From contig JALOAQ010000153.1 in NCBI GenBank assembly GCA_023228725.1, positions 1 through 5,318 on the forward strand: a stretch of DNA of 5,318 nt, read 5' to 3'. Shown piece after piece: positions 1-4,858 of the stretch. Below the pieces are notes generated by a model. That model saw only the letters and a list, made by a program, of their open reading frames with translations. It searched no databases and was not told where the DNA came from. Position numbers and translations under genes: made by a program. The DNA is from Bacteroidales bacterium. Lineage in GTDB: Bacteria > Bacteroidota > Bacteroidia > Bacteroidales > ML635J-15. Positions within the stretch are counted from its first letter, which is position 1, and each line of letters begins with the position of its first letter.

Positions 1-182
1 CCAAACTTTCAGTAAACTCAACAATTGAAAACTATATTGAAAGGGGTTTTAATTCTTTAATGATTAGTTTTGGCTGCACAGGCGGACAACATCGTAGCGT
101 TTATTGTGCAGAAGCAATGGCAAAATATATAGCAGAAAAATTTCAAGTAAATGTAATTTTAAGACATAGAGAACAAGAATAG
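1..182 (+). CDS. RapZ-type C-terminal domain protein (3' end only)
   Basis: Only the last 59 codons are present. The reading frame enters at base 3 and ends at a TAG stop (180-182). The peptide contains FGCTGGQHRSVY, then an alpha-helical stretch (AEAMAKYIAEKF) and a terminal RHREQE. This GCTGG-[KQ]-HRSV...RHR pattern is the hallmark of the C-terminal domain of RapZ. In E. coli that domain binds the small RNA GlmZ and delivers it to RNase E. In Bacteroidetes the same domain is often found alone or fused behind a phosphotransferase-like or nucleotidyltransferase-like domain, so the RNA-adapter role should not be assumed here. The upstream part that would decide the architecture is outside the window. 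The stop codon is followed one base later by repeat copy A, so the repeat supplies the 3' flank and possibly the transcript end of this gene. The domain call is secure; the gene name and function are not. Confidence 0.88.
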   Translation, partial: KLSVNSTIENYIERGFNSLMISFGCTGGQHRSVYCAEAMAKYIAEKFQVNVILRHREQE

Positions 183-183
183 C

Positions 184-361
184 TTTAATTTTCTGCCTGT
201 TTTGTCATGATTTTTGCAACAAGTGGCAAAAATCCCGCCAAAACCCCCACTTTTTGCAAAACTTATAACCACACCTATATTATAGGTAAACTCTTAAATA
301 AAGTTTCGTTTTTCGCTATCAAATCGGTTCGAGTTTTAAAAGTCGGAGTTTTTTAATTTTA
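184..361 (+). repeat. Direct repeat, copy A (three-hairpin module)
   Basis: This stretch matches 896-1077 in the same orientation. Identical blocks are 195-219 with 908-932 (25 bp), 226-251 with 939-964 (26 bp) and 300-341 with 1016-1057 (42 bp). The segment between the second and third blocks has diverged. The first stem is GATTTTTGC (209-217) pairing with GCAAAAATC (226-234) around loop AACAAGTG. A second, copy-specific palindrome is ACCTATA-T-TATAGGT (273-287). The third is a degenerate version of copy B's long palindrome, followed by six Ts. The copy begins one base after the RapZ-domain stop codon. It could be a dispersed 3'-UTR or terminator module, a small non-autonomous element, or a segmental duplication; the sequence does not decide among these. 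Confidence 0.85.
327..354 (+). terminator. Possible degenerate intrinsic terminator in repeat copy A
   Basis: GTTCGAGTTTT (327-337) is followed by AAAAGTCGGAG (338-348) and then six Ts (349-354). A hairpin can form through TTTT/AAAA and CGA/TCG with a G:G mismatch at 333/342 and a T:G wobble at 329/346. It is the weaker counterpart of the perfect palindrome in copy B. It lies about 145 bases after the RapZ-domain stop, so it could end that transcript, but the stem is short of GC pairs and has no proper loop. Confidence 0.35.
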
Positions 362-449
362 ATTGGTATAATTTTAAGGAATAAAAGTGGTGCAGTTTTT
401 ATGAATATTAACAAAAAGTAACAATCTTAAAAAAAATTAGGTCTTATTC

Positions 450-464
450 AACTCCTTCAGAGTT
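450..464. repeat. Imperfect palindrome with TTC centre
   Basis: AACTC pairs with GAGTT, with a C:A mismatch (455/459) next to the central TTC (456-458). One base change (A459 to G) would give the symmetrical form AACTCCTTCGGAGTT. It is the first member of a series of stems around a TTC or GAA triplet in this spacer. Confidence 0.6.
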
Positions 465-469
465 GCCGT

Positions 470-487
470 TTATCGTTTATACGATAA
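470..487. repeat. Hairpin with 7-bp stem and TTAT loop
   Basis: TTATCGT (470-476) pairs perfectly with ACGATAA (481-487) across loop TTAT. It directly abuts the next palindrome, which starts at 488, so the two stems could stack. It does not follow the TTC/GAA pattern of its neighbours. Confidence 0.65.
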
Positions 488-504
488 CCCGAGTTTCACT
501 CGGG
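488..504. repeat. Perfect palindrome with TTC centre (CCCGAGT arms)
   Basis: CCCGAGT (488-494) and ACTCGGG (498-504) form a perfect 7-bp stem around TTC (495-497). It stands out as GC-rich in an AT-rich spacer. Confidence 0.75.
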
Positions 505-517
505 CTTATTAACATTC

Positions 518-532
518 AAGTCCTTCGGACTT
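518..532. repeat. Perfect palindrome with TTC centre (AAGTCC arms)
   Basis: AAGTCC (518-523) and GGACTT (527-532) form a perfect 6-bp stem around TTC (524-526). The arms share little with the preceding palindrome, but the architecture is the same. Confidence 0.72.
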
Positions 533-628
533 AGTTTGTATAAAAATTTGCAAGGCAAAATATTTAGCGTTTTGCGAATATATACCAAGCAAAAATTCAA
601 ATCAGAAGGTAAAAAATTTTAATCGAAA

Positions 629-645
629 CGACCACGAAGTGGTCG
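629..645. repeat. Perfect palindrome with GAA centre (CGACCAC arms)
   Basis: CGACCAC (629-635) and GTGGTCG (639-645) form a perfect 7-bp stem around GAA (636-638). On the minus strand the centre reads TTC, so this is the same architecture as 488-504 in the opposite orientation. Confidence 0.75.
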
Positions 646-652
646 AATATGA

Positions 653-680
653 ATAGCCGTAGGTGGCAACCTACGGCTAT
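653..680. repeat. Perfect 12-bp-stem hairpin flanked by TATGAAT
   Basis: ATAGCCGTAGGT (653-664) pairs perfectly with ACCTACGGCTAT (669-680) across loop GGCA. It is the longest looped stem in the window. The heptamer TATGAAT occurs at both edges in the same orientation (648-654 and 678-684), overlapping the stem ends by two or three bases. No T-run follows on either strand, so it does not look like an intrinsic terminator. It may be a palindromic repeat unit of the kind associated with REP-type elements. Confidence 0.8.
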
Positions 681-698
681 GAATGGTATCAGCAATTG

Positions 699-715
699 CG
701 ACTCCGAAGGAGTCG
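699..715. repeat. Perfect palindrome with GAA centre (CGACTCC arms)
   Basis: CGACTCC (699-705) and GGAGTCG (709-715) form a perfect 7-bp stem around GAA (706-708). It starts with the same CGAC as the palindrome at 629-645, and its CTCC...GGAG core is close to the one at 450-464 read on the other strand. The two may be members of one repeat family. Confidence 0.75.
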
Positions 716-828
716 AACAAAATTATTGTTATTATAAAGTTTCATTTTCACTACGCTCAAAAAAAGAAGAGAAAGGCTTTTATTGGCGGAGCTTCACTTT
801 GTAGATTTTGTTTGGAGTGGCTGTGTGC

Positions 829-884
829 AGGGGAGATTTCTCGCGAAGCAGAGCTTCGCTCGAAATGACCGATAATTATCGGTC
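829..884 (-). repeat. Dispersed-type palindromic repeat (GTCATTTCGAGCGAAGC-like)
   Basis: Read on the minus strand, this begins with the perfect 18-bp palindrome GACCGATAATTATCGGTC (867-884). It continues as GTCATTTCGAGCGAAGC and ends in CGAGAAATCTCCCC. Inside is a 7-bp stem GCGAAGC/GCTTCGC with loop AGA (843-859). From general knowledge, sequences of the form GTCATTTCGAGCGAAGCGAGAAATCT are scattered in many copies through intergenic DNA of Bacteroidetes and other phyla. The similarity is by eye. The element ends 11 bases before repeat copy B begins. Confidence 0.6.
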
Positions 885-895
885 GGGAAGTGAGG

Positions 896-1077
896 TTGAA
901 GTTTTCCGCCTGTTTTGTCATGATTTTTGCAATAAATAGCAAAAATCCCGCCAAAACCCCCACTATTTTTACAAAACCAACACCCCCATTCTAGATTATG
1001 CGTAAATTTCATAAAAAAGTTTCGTTTTTCGCTATCAAATCGGTTCGAGTTTTAAAACTCGAACTTTTTTAATTTTA
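896..1077 (+). repeat. Direct repeat, copy B (three-hairpin module)
   Basis: This is the second copy of the module at 184-361, offset by 712-716 bases. Its first stem is identical to copy A's (GATTTTTGC 922-930, GCAAAAATC 939-947), but the 8-base loop is AATAAATA instead of AACAAGTG. In the diverged middle there is a weak inverted repeat TTATG/CATAA (996-1014) unlike copy A's ACCTATA palindrome. The 3' end carries the perfect 22-bp palindrome listed separately. The copy ends about 28 bases before the -33 element of the hydrolase promoter, so it bounds the upstream side of that transcription unit. Confidence 0.85.
1043..1070 (+). terminator. Perfect 22-bp palindrome plus T6: likely intrinsic terminator
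   Basis: GTTCGAGTTTT (1043-1053) is followed immediately by its exact reverse complement AAAACTCGAAC (1054-1064) and then six Ts (1065-1070). On the plus strand this has the shape of a rho-independent terminator, with the central TTTTAAAA opening to form the loop. It would insulate the hydrolase promoter from upstream transcription. The perfect symmetry also allows reading it as a protein-binding operator, since it sits about 40 bases upstream of the promoter -33 box. Confidence 0.55.
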
Positions 1078-1105
1078 TATTTTTATTTTTTTTATATTAT
1101 TACAA

Positions 1106-1137
1106 TTTGTTTAAATCTATAATTTGTTGTATTTTTG
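1106..1137 (+). promoter_or_regulatory. Bacteroidetes-type promoter for the hydrolase gene
   Basis: TTTG at 1106-1109 (-33 box) and TATTTTTG at 1130-1137 (-7 box, matching TAnnTTTG) are separated by 20 bases, as expected for the Bacteroidetes primary sigma factor. Transcription would begin near 1144, only about eight bases before the ATG at 1152. This makes the TTG at 1107 an unlikely start, because it lies inside the -33 box and would not be transcribed. Surrounding AT-richness raises the chance of a fortuitous match. Confidence 0.6.
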
Positions 1138-1151
1138 AGAAAACTTGTATC

Positions 1152-2543
1152 ATGAAAAAAATAATATTTGGTGTTTTAATTCTAATTTCAATTAAGGCTG
1201 TTTCTCAAAATTCGGATTTAATATTTTTTAAAGGAAATATTCTTGCAAGTCCTGATAGCATTGAAATTATAATTTCACTTGAAGATTCTAATTCTGCATA
1301 TTTATTTGTGCCTGAGCAATTTCTCTATAAAATGCAATCTGCTGATACTTATTATGATAAAGATAGTTTATATTGTAGTTTTAAGAAAATTTCTGCTAAT
1401 TTTTCCGGTAAAAGAATTGAAGAAACAAATGTTTTTTCAGGAATATGGACTCAAGGACAAGCGAAGTTGAAAACAGAATTAGAAATTACAGATAATTCAG
1501 AATTTGATTTTTTAGACCGTCCGCAAACGCCACAACCACCTTTCCCGTATTTAGAAAAAGAAATTTGTGTTGAAAACATAAAAGGCAATTCTACTTTATG
1601 TGGAACTTTAACTATACCCGATACTTTAAAATCATATCCATTATTAATTTTGATTACGGGTTCGGGAGCACAAGATAGAAACGAAGAAATTGCAGGACAT
1701 AAACCTTTTATGGTAATTGCTGACTTTTTAACAAAAAATGGAATTGCTGTTTTTAGATATGACGACAGAGGAGTGGGGAAATCAAAAGGAGATTTTATAA
1801 ATTCTACAACTTATGATTTTATGACGGATGCACAGGCTGTGTTAAATTATTTTTCAAATTTTCCTAATATAGATAATAAAAATATTGGCGTTTTAGGACA
1901 TAGCGAAGGTGGTTTAATTGCTTTTATGTTAGCTGCAAAAAAACCTAAAAATCTTAATTATATAATTAGTTTAGCTGGTCCGGGTGTAGCAATTAAAGAT
2001 TTGTTAATGCAACAATTTATTGATATAAATAAAAGTTTAGGCTATACTGATGAGCATATTGAAATATTAAGCAAAATGCAGTCTGAACTTTTAAGTTTGA
2101 CTAAAAAAAACATGAGTTTAGCTAAATTACGTAAGGAAATTAAAGGGATTTATGATAAATATTCTCAATATTTTAGCGAAGAAGAAATTCAGAAATATAA
2201 AATTGGAGATGCTAGCATAAATACTGCTGTAATGCAATTATCATCTCCATGGATGAAATATTTTATAAATATTAAACCACAAAAATATTTAAGAAAAATT
2301 AAATGCACAGTTTTCGCAATGAATGGTTCCAATGATTTGCAAGTAAATATGAAAGATAATTTAGGTGAGATTAAAAATAATATTAAAAGTAAAAATGGGC
2401 TTGTTGTTAATTATTATGATGGCTTAAATCATATGTTTCAAAATTCTGAGACAGGAGAAATAAGTGAATATTATAAAATTAAAACAAGTATTGAGCCTTA
2501 TGTTTTAGAACATATTTTAGAATTTATAACTCATAGAAGATAA
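1152..2543 (+). CDS. Secreted alpha/beta hydrolase (S9-like/BAAT-like fold)
   Basis: This 463-residue protein starts at ATG 1152; a TTG 15 codons earlier stays in frame but falls inside the promoter and before the signal peptide. Residues 1-18 are a signal peptide (MKK, hydrophobic IIFGVLILISI, then AVS before QN), so it should act in the periplasm or at the envelope. A beta-rich N-terminal domain (about 19-120) leads through a RPQTPQPPFPY linker (123-133) to the catalytic domain. That domain has GSG (170-172) followed by QDRNE near the oxyanion hole, GHKPF (182-186), DDRGVG (204-209), nucleophile elbow GHSEGG with Ser251, AGPG (275-278), a helical cap, then candidate acid Asp395 (NGSND) and His427 (LNH). 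All three catalytic residues are present. The family occurs widely in Bacteroidetes as esterase or peptidase-like enzymes; the substrate is unknown. RhuM follows after 17 bases. Confidence 0.9.
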   Translation: MKKIIFGVLILISIKAVSQNSDLIFFKGNILASPDSIEIIISLEDSNSAYLFVPEQFLYKMQSADTYYDKDSLYCSFKKISANFSGKRIEETNVFSGIWTQGQAKLKTELEITDNSEFDFLDRPQTPQPPFPYLEKEICVENIKGNSTLCGTLTIPDTLKSYPLLILITGSGAQDRNEEIAGHKPFMVIADFLTKNGIAVFRYDDRGVGKSKGDFINSTTYDFMTDAQAVLNYFSNFPNIDNKNIGVLGHSEGGLIAFMLAAKKPKNLNYIISLAGPGVAIKDLLMQQFIDINKSLGYTDEHIEILSKMQSELLSLTKKNMSLAKLRKEIKGIYDKYSQYFSEEEIQKYKIGDASINTAVMQLSSPWMKYFINIKPQKYLRKIKCTVFAMNGSNDLQVNMKDNLGEIKNNIKSKNGLVVNYYDGLNHMFQNSETGEISEYYKIKTSIEPYVLEHILEFITHRR

Positions 2544-2560
2544 CTAATATCTCTCAATAA

Positions 2561-3562
2561 ATGGAAAAAAACAAATCTCAAATAATCATTTATCAAACGG
2601 AAAATGGAGAGACTAAATTAGACGTTCGTTTTCAGGACGAAACCGTTTGGCTTACCCAAAAATTGATGGCAGAATTATTTCAAACTTCGGTTCCAAACAT
2701 CAATATGCACCTCAAAAATATATTTGAAGAAGGCGAATTGGAAGAAAATCGAACTATTAAGGAATTCTTAATAGTTCAACAAGAGGGAAACCGAGCAATA
2801 AAACGAAAGCAGGTTTTTTATAATCTTGATGCTATCATTTCAGTAGGATATAGAATTAAATCACATATTGCCACAAAATTTAGGCAATGGGCAACCAAGA
2901 ATTTGAGGGAATACATTGTAAAAGGATTTGTTTTGGATGACGAACGCTTGAAAAACCCCGATTTACCTTTCGACTATTTTGAAGAATTAGAAAGACGAAT
3001 CCAAGATATTCGTACTTCAGAAAAAAGATTTTACAGAAAAATCACTGACATTTATGCCACAAGTGTTGACTATGACCCTACTTTGGATATTAGTATAGAA
3101 TTTTATAAAACAGTTCAGAACAAACTACATTGGGCAATTACAGGACAAACTGCAGCTGAAATTATTGACGAACGTTCCGACAGTTCAAAAAAGAATATGG
3201 GTTTAACAACTTGGAGAGGTGTTCAAATCAGAAAATCTGACGTTACAATTGCTAAAAATTATTTGAACGAAGAAGAACTATCCGCTTTAAATAATTTAGT
3301 GGAACAATACTTGGTTTTTGCACAAGGACAAGCACGGCGAAGAGTACCAATGTATATGAAAGATTGGATTGAAAAATTAAATGGATTCTTGACACTCAAC
3401 GACTGTGAAATACTGACTAATGCAGGAAGCATATCTCACGAATTGGGGAAAGCAAATGCTGAACGGGAATATGAAAAATTTAAAAAGAATCGTCAAAAAA
3501 CAATCGGTGATAGCGACTTTGAAAAAGTTATTAAAAAGATAGAAAACAAAAAAAGGAAATAA
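2561..3562 (+). CDS. rhuM: RhuM family protein (Virulence_RhuM)
   Basis: This complete 333-residue protein has the RhuM family's usual length. It starts at ATG 2561, 17 bases after the hydrolase stop, with no promoter of its own that I can see. Conserved stretches in order are: a putative helix-turn-helix (WLTQKLMAELF...NINMHLKNIF, 30-55); YNLDAIISVGYRIKS with FRQWAT (87-112), reminiscent of the Bro/KilA-type DNA-binding region; FYRKITDIYATSVDYDP (157-173); the block around WAITGQTAAEIIDER (191-205); MGLTTWRG (213-220); and SDVTIAKNYLNEEEL (226-240). The C-terminus is Lys-rich. The family is named after a gene on Salmonella pathogenicity island 3 and is often found inside type I restriction-modification loci; its biochemical role is not established. 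Here no hsd genes are nearby. Base composition is richer than the neighbours (25 G/C in 3301-3360 against 16 in 2221-2280), which suggests horizontal acquisition. Confidence 0.93.
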   Translation: MEKNKSQIIIYQTENGETKLDVRFQDETVWLTQKLMAELFQTSVPNINMHLKNIFEEGELEENRTIKEFLIVQQEGNRAIKRKQVFYNLDAIISVGYRIKSHIATKFRQWATKNLREYIVKGFVLDDERLKNPDLPFDYFEELERRIQDIRTSEKRFYRKITDIYATSVDYDPTLDISIEFYKTVQNKLHWAITGQTAAEIIDERSDSSKKNMGLTTWRGVQIRKSDVTIAKNYLNEEELSALNNLVEQYLVFAQGQARRRVPMYMKDWIEKLNGFLTLNDCEILTNAGSISHELGKANAEREYEKFKKNRQKTIGDSDFEKVIKKIENKKRK

Positions 3563-3649
3563 TCCTAACAAAGGTGCAAAAAAATGATAAAGCCTGTTAC
3601 GATTACTCTGTAAGTGGCAGAAACCTCTTAAATTGTACGTTTAAGCGAA

Positions 3650-3697
3650 ATTAAAAGTGAAAATGGGCTTGTTGTTAATTATTATGAAGGTTTAAAT
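3650..3697 (+). pseudogene. Fragment of a hydrolase gene (C-terminal piece)
   Basis: These 48 bases match positions 2382-2429 of the hydrolase gene at 45 of 48 positions. Read in the corresponding frame they give KSENGLVVNYYEGLN against KSKNGLVVNYYDGLN. The differences are Lys to Glu, Asp to Glu and one silent change, as expected for a diverged paralogue rather than a recent copy. Similarity stops on both sides: the rest of the hydrolase C-terminus is missing, and the ferredoxin gene on the other strand ends two bases further on. It is either a relic of a second hydrolase copy or a short ectopic duplication. The remaining convergent spacer (3563-3649) shows only a weak CTTAAA/TTTAAG hairpin (3627-3645) and no clear terminator. 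Confidence 0.75.
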
Positions 3698-3698
3698 A

Positions 3699-3989
3699 TT
3701 AATTTCTTTCCTCAAAACAAGGAGGACAAAGTTTTATTGCATTGTGTTTACAGGCTTCAATACATTTGCCACAAGAATCGCATAATTCGTATTTAAAACT
3801 ATATTCATTTTCTTTACATGGCACATCAAAACTAACACAATATTTTATGCACTTAGAACAGGTGTTTAAAGAATCCCGACTTATAACTGCATGTGGACAG
3901 GCTTTAATGCACTCCTCACATTTAACACATTTTGAAAAGTTTATTACAGGAATAAGACTTGCTGTGATTTTTTTTGTATTTAGATTCAT
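3699..3989 (-). CDS. Small Cys-rich ferredoxin-like 4Fe-4S protein
   Basis: This 96-residue cytoplasmic protein has two canonical 4Fe-4S motifs: C21-x2-C24-x2-C27-x3-C31-P and C70-x2-C73-x2-C76-x3-C80. The second lacks the usual proline (Lys81). Between them is a further set, C44-x2-C47-x3-C51-x6-C58, and the tail has C88-P-P-C91, giving 14 cysteines in all. Ordinary bacterial two-cluster ferredoxins are about 55-60 residues long with closely spaced motifs, so the 49-residue offset between motif starts and the extra cysteines are unusual and could bind a third cluster or another metal. Its ATG overlaps the TGA stop of the upstream ATPase gene (ATGA, 3986-3989), which points to translational coupling and a stable partnership. 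The inferred role is electron carrier or cluster donor for the MinD-like ATPases. I see no terminator after its TAA. Confidence 0.87.
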   Translation of the reverse strand: MNLNTKKITASLIPVINFSKCVKCEECIKACPHAVISRDSLNTCSKCIKYCVSFDVPCKENEYSFKYELCDSCGKCIEACKHNAIKLCPPCFEERN

Positions 3990-4858
3990 ATATTAGAGTT
4001 TAGAATGTTTTCTGTTATTTTATTTACTATATTATAGGATACGCTTTTAGGAAACATTTCGCCAATTGTTTTTGTATTTACCATCGCATCAACAAAATTA
4101 GGATCAAAATAAATTTCTCCTAATAAATCATAATTATTTTTTTTGCATAAGTCTATAATTTTTGCATTAATTTTTACATTCAAATCAGCCTTGTTTATTA
4201 TAATTCCAAAATTTAGTTTAAAACTTTCAACTAATTCTATTGTACGTTTTAAATCATGCAAACCTGAAAGCGAAGGTTCTGTTACAATAATGCAATAGTC
4301 AACACTTGTAACCGTGGAAATAACCGGGCAACCAATACCTGGAGGTCCGTCAATAATAATATGTTCTATATTGTGAATTTCTGAAATTTCTCTTGCTTTT
4401 TTTCTAACTAAATTTACAAGAAGTCCTGAATTTTCTTCGCCAGGAGCAAGATGTCCCAAAACTATTTTTCCAAATCTAAAATTTCCATTTAAAAGTTTAC
4501 TTTCTGTAGAAGGATGCATTGTAATTGCATTTACAGGGCAAATTTTTTCACAAAGTCCACAGCCATCACAAAAAACATCAGAAATTACAAGCTTATCATT
4601 TTTATTTTTACTAATAGCATCAAAACGGCAGTAAAGCATACATTTTCCACAATTTGTACAAATATCATAATCTATTACAGCAGCTTCTGCTCCAACAAAA
4701 CTTTTTTCTTCATTAATTTCCGGGGTAAATAATAAATACATATTTGCAGCATCAACATCGCAATCTGCTAAAACTACATTGCCTATAACATTTGCTATTG
4801 CTGCTGTAATACTACTTTTTCCTGTTCCGCCTTTTCCGCTAATTACTGCTATTTCCAT
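3986..4858 (-). CDS. MinD/Mrp-like ATPase with inserted ferredoxin domain
   Basis: This complete protein has 290 residues. GKGGTGKS (8-15) is a deviant Walker A motif with signature Lys9 and Lys14, and DCDVDAAN (32-39) is the switch I-like segment. A two-cluster ferredoxin insertion follows: C67-x2-C70-x2-C73-x3-C77 and C97-x2-C100-x2-C103-x3-C107-P. The ATPase fold resumes at about 130 with GHLAPGEENSG, then DGPPGIGCPV (170-179, switch II/Walker B), TEPSLSGLHDLK (193-204) and NKAD (222-225). This matches the MinD superfamily of ATPases with an inserted ferredoxin (COG1149 type), related to NifH, Mrp and NBP35, which couple ATP use to iron-sulfur cluster or electron transfer. The first Fe-S motif has Arg instead of Pro after its fourth Cys. 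Its ATG lies inside the end of the upstream paralogue (20-bp overlap) and its stop overlaps the ferredoxin start, so the three genes form one transcript. The exact target is unknown. Confidence 0.92.
   Translation of the reverse strand: MEIAVISGKGGTGKSSITAAIANVIGNVVLADCDVDAANMYLLFTPEINEEKSFVGAEAAVIDYDICTNCGKCMLYCRFDAISKNKNDKLVISDVFCDGCGLCEKICPVNAITMHPSTESKLLNGNFRFGKIVLGHLAPGEENSGLLVNLVRKKAREISEIHNIEHIIIDGPPGIGCPVISTVTSVDYCIIVTEPSLSGLHDLKRTIELVESFKLNFGIIINKADLNVKINAKIIDLCKKNNYDLLGEIYFDPNFVDAMVNTKTIGEMFPKSVSYNIVNKITENILNSNI

Larger units (their letters stand above)
183..1151. other. Gene-free, repeat-rich intergenic region
   Basis: I see no credible coding sequence in these 969 bases. The short open frames at 683-868 (+), 757-963 (-) and 794-1012 (-) run through palindromes and the direct repeat, and have no recognisable domain. 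The region holds repeat copy A (184-361), a palindrome cluster (450-715), a dispersed-repeat-like element (829-884), repeat copy B (896-1077) and the hydrolase promoter (1106-1137). The pieces 363-449, 533-628 and 716-828 show nothing I can name, apart from a weak inverted repeat GCAAAA/TTTTGC at 555-575. The region separates two genes on the same strand. Confidence 0.8.

Noticed and set aside
683..868. 61-residue open frame on the plus strand
   Set aside because: It runs through a TTC/GAA palindrome and the dispersed repeat, and has no domain or signal. Its composition is explained by the repeats.
757..1012. Two open frames of 68 and 72 residues on the minus strand
   Set aside because: They overlap each other in different frames across the direct repeat and the dispersed repeat. 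Neither frame has a recognisable protein family, so they are repeat artefacts.
184..1077. CRISPR array
   Set aside because: There are only two long, diverged copies separated by about 535 bases, and the short palindromes have different arms and irregular spacing, with no repeat-spacer periodicity.
3554..3566. AGGA/TCCT hairpin at the rhuM stop as a terminator
   Set aside because: The stem is only four base pairs and no T-run follows.
3377..3571. 64-residue open frame on the minus strand
   Set aside because: It lies opposite the conserved C-terminal part of RhuM and is Phe-rich, as antisense of Lys/Glu-rich coding DNA would be.
3563..3607. Integron attC-like site (CCTAAC ... GTTAC) after rhuM
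   Set aside because: The ends do not fit RYYYAAC/GTTRRRY, there is no internal symmetry of the required kind, and no integron integrase is visible.
2382..3697. attL/attR pair of an integrative element carrying rhuM
   Set aside because: There is no integrase, and the sequence past the second copy does not continue into the original hydrolase 3' end as a classical att arrangement requires.
3742..3996. 84-residue open frame on the plus strand
   Set aside because: It is the antisense shadow of the ferredoxin gene, whose cysteine motifs and operon overlap show the minus strand is the coding one.
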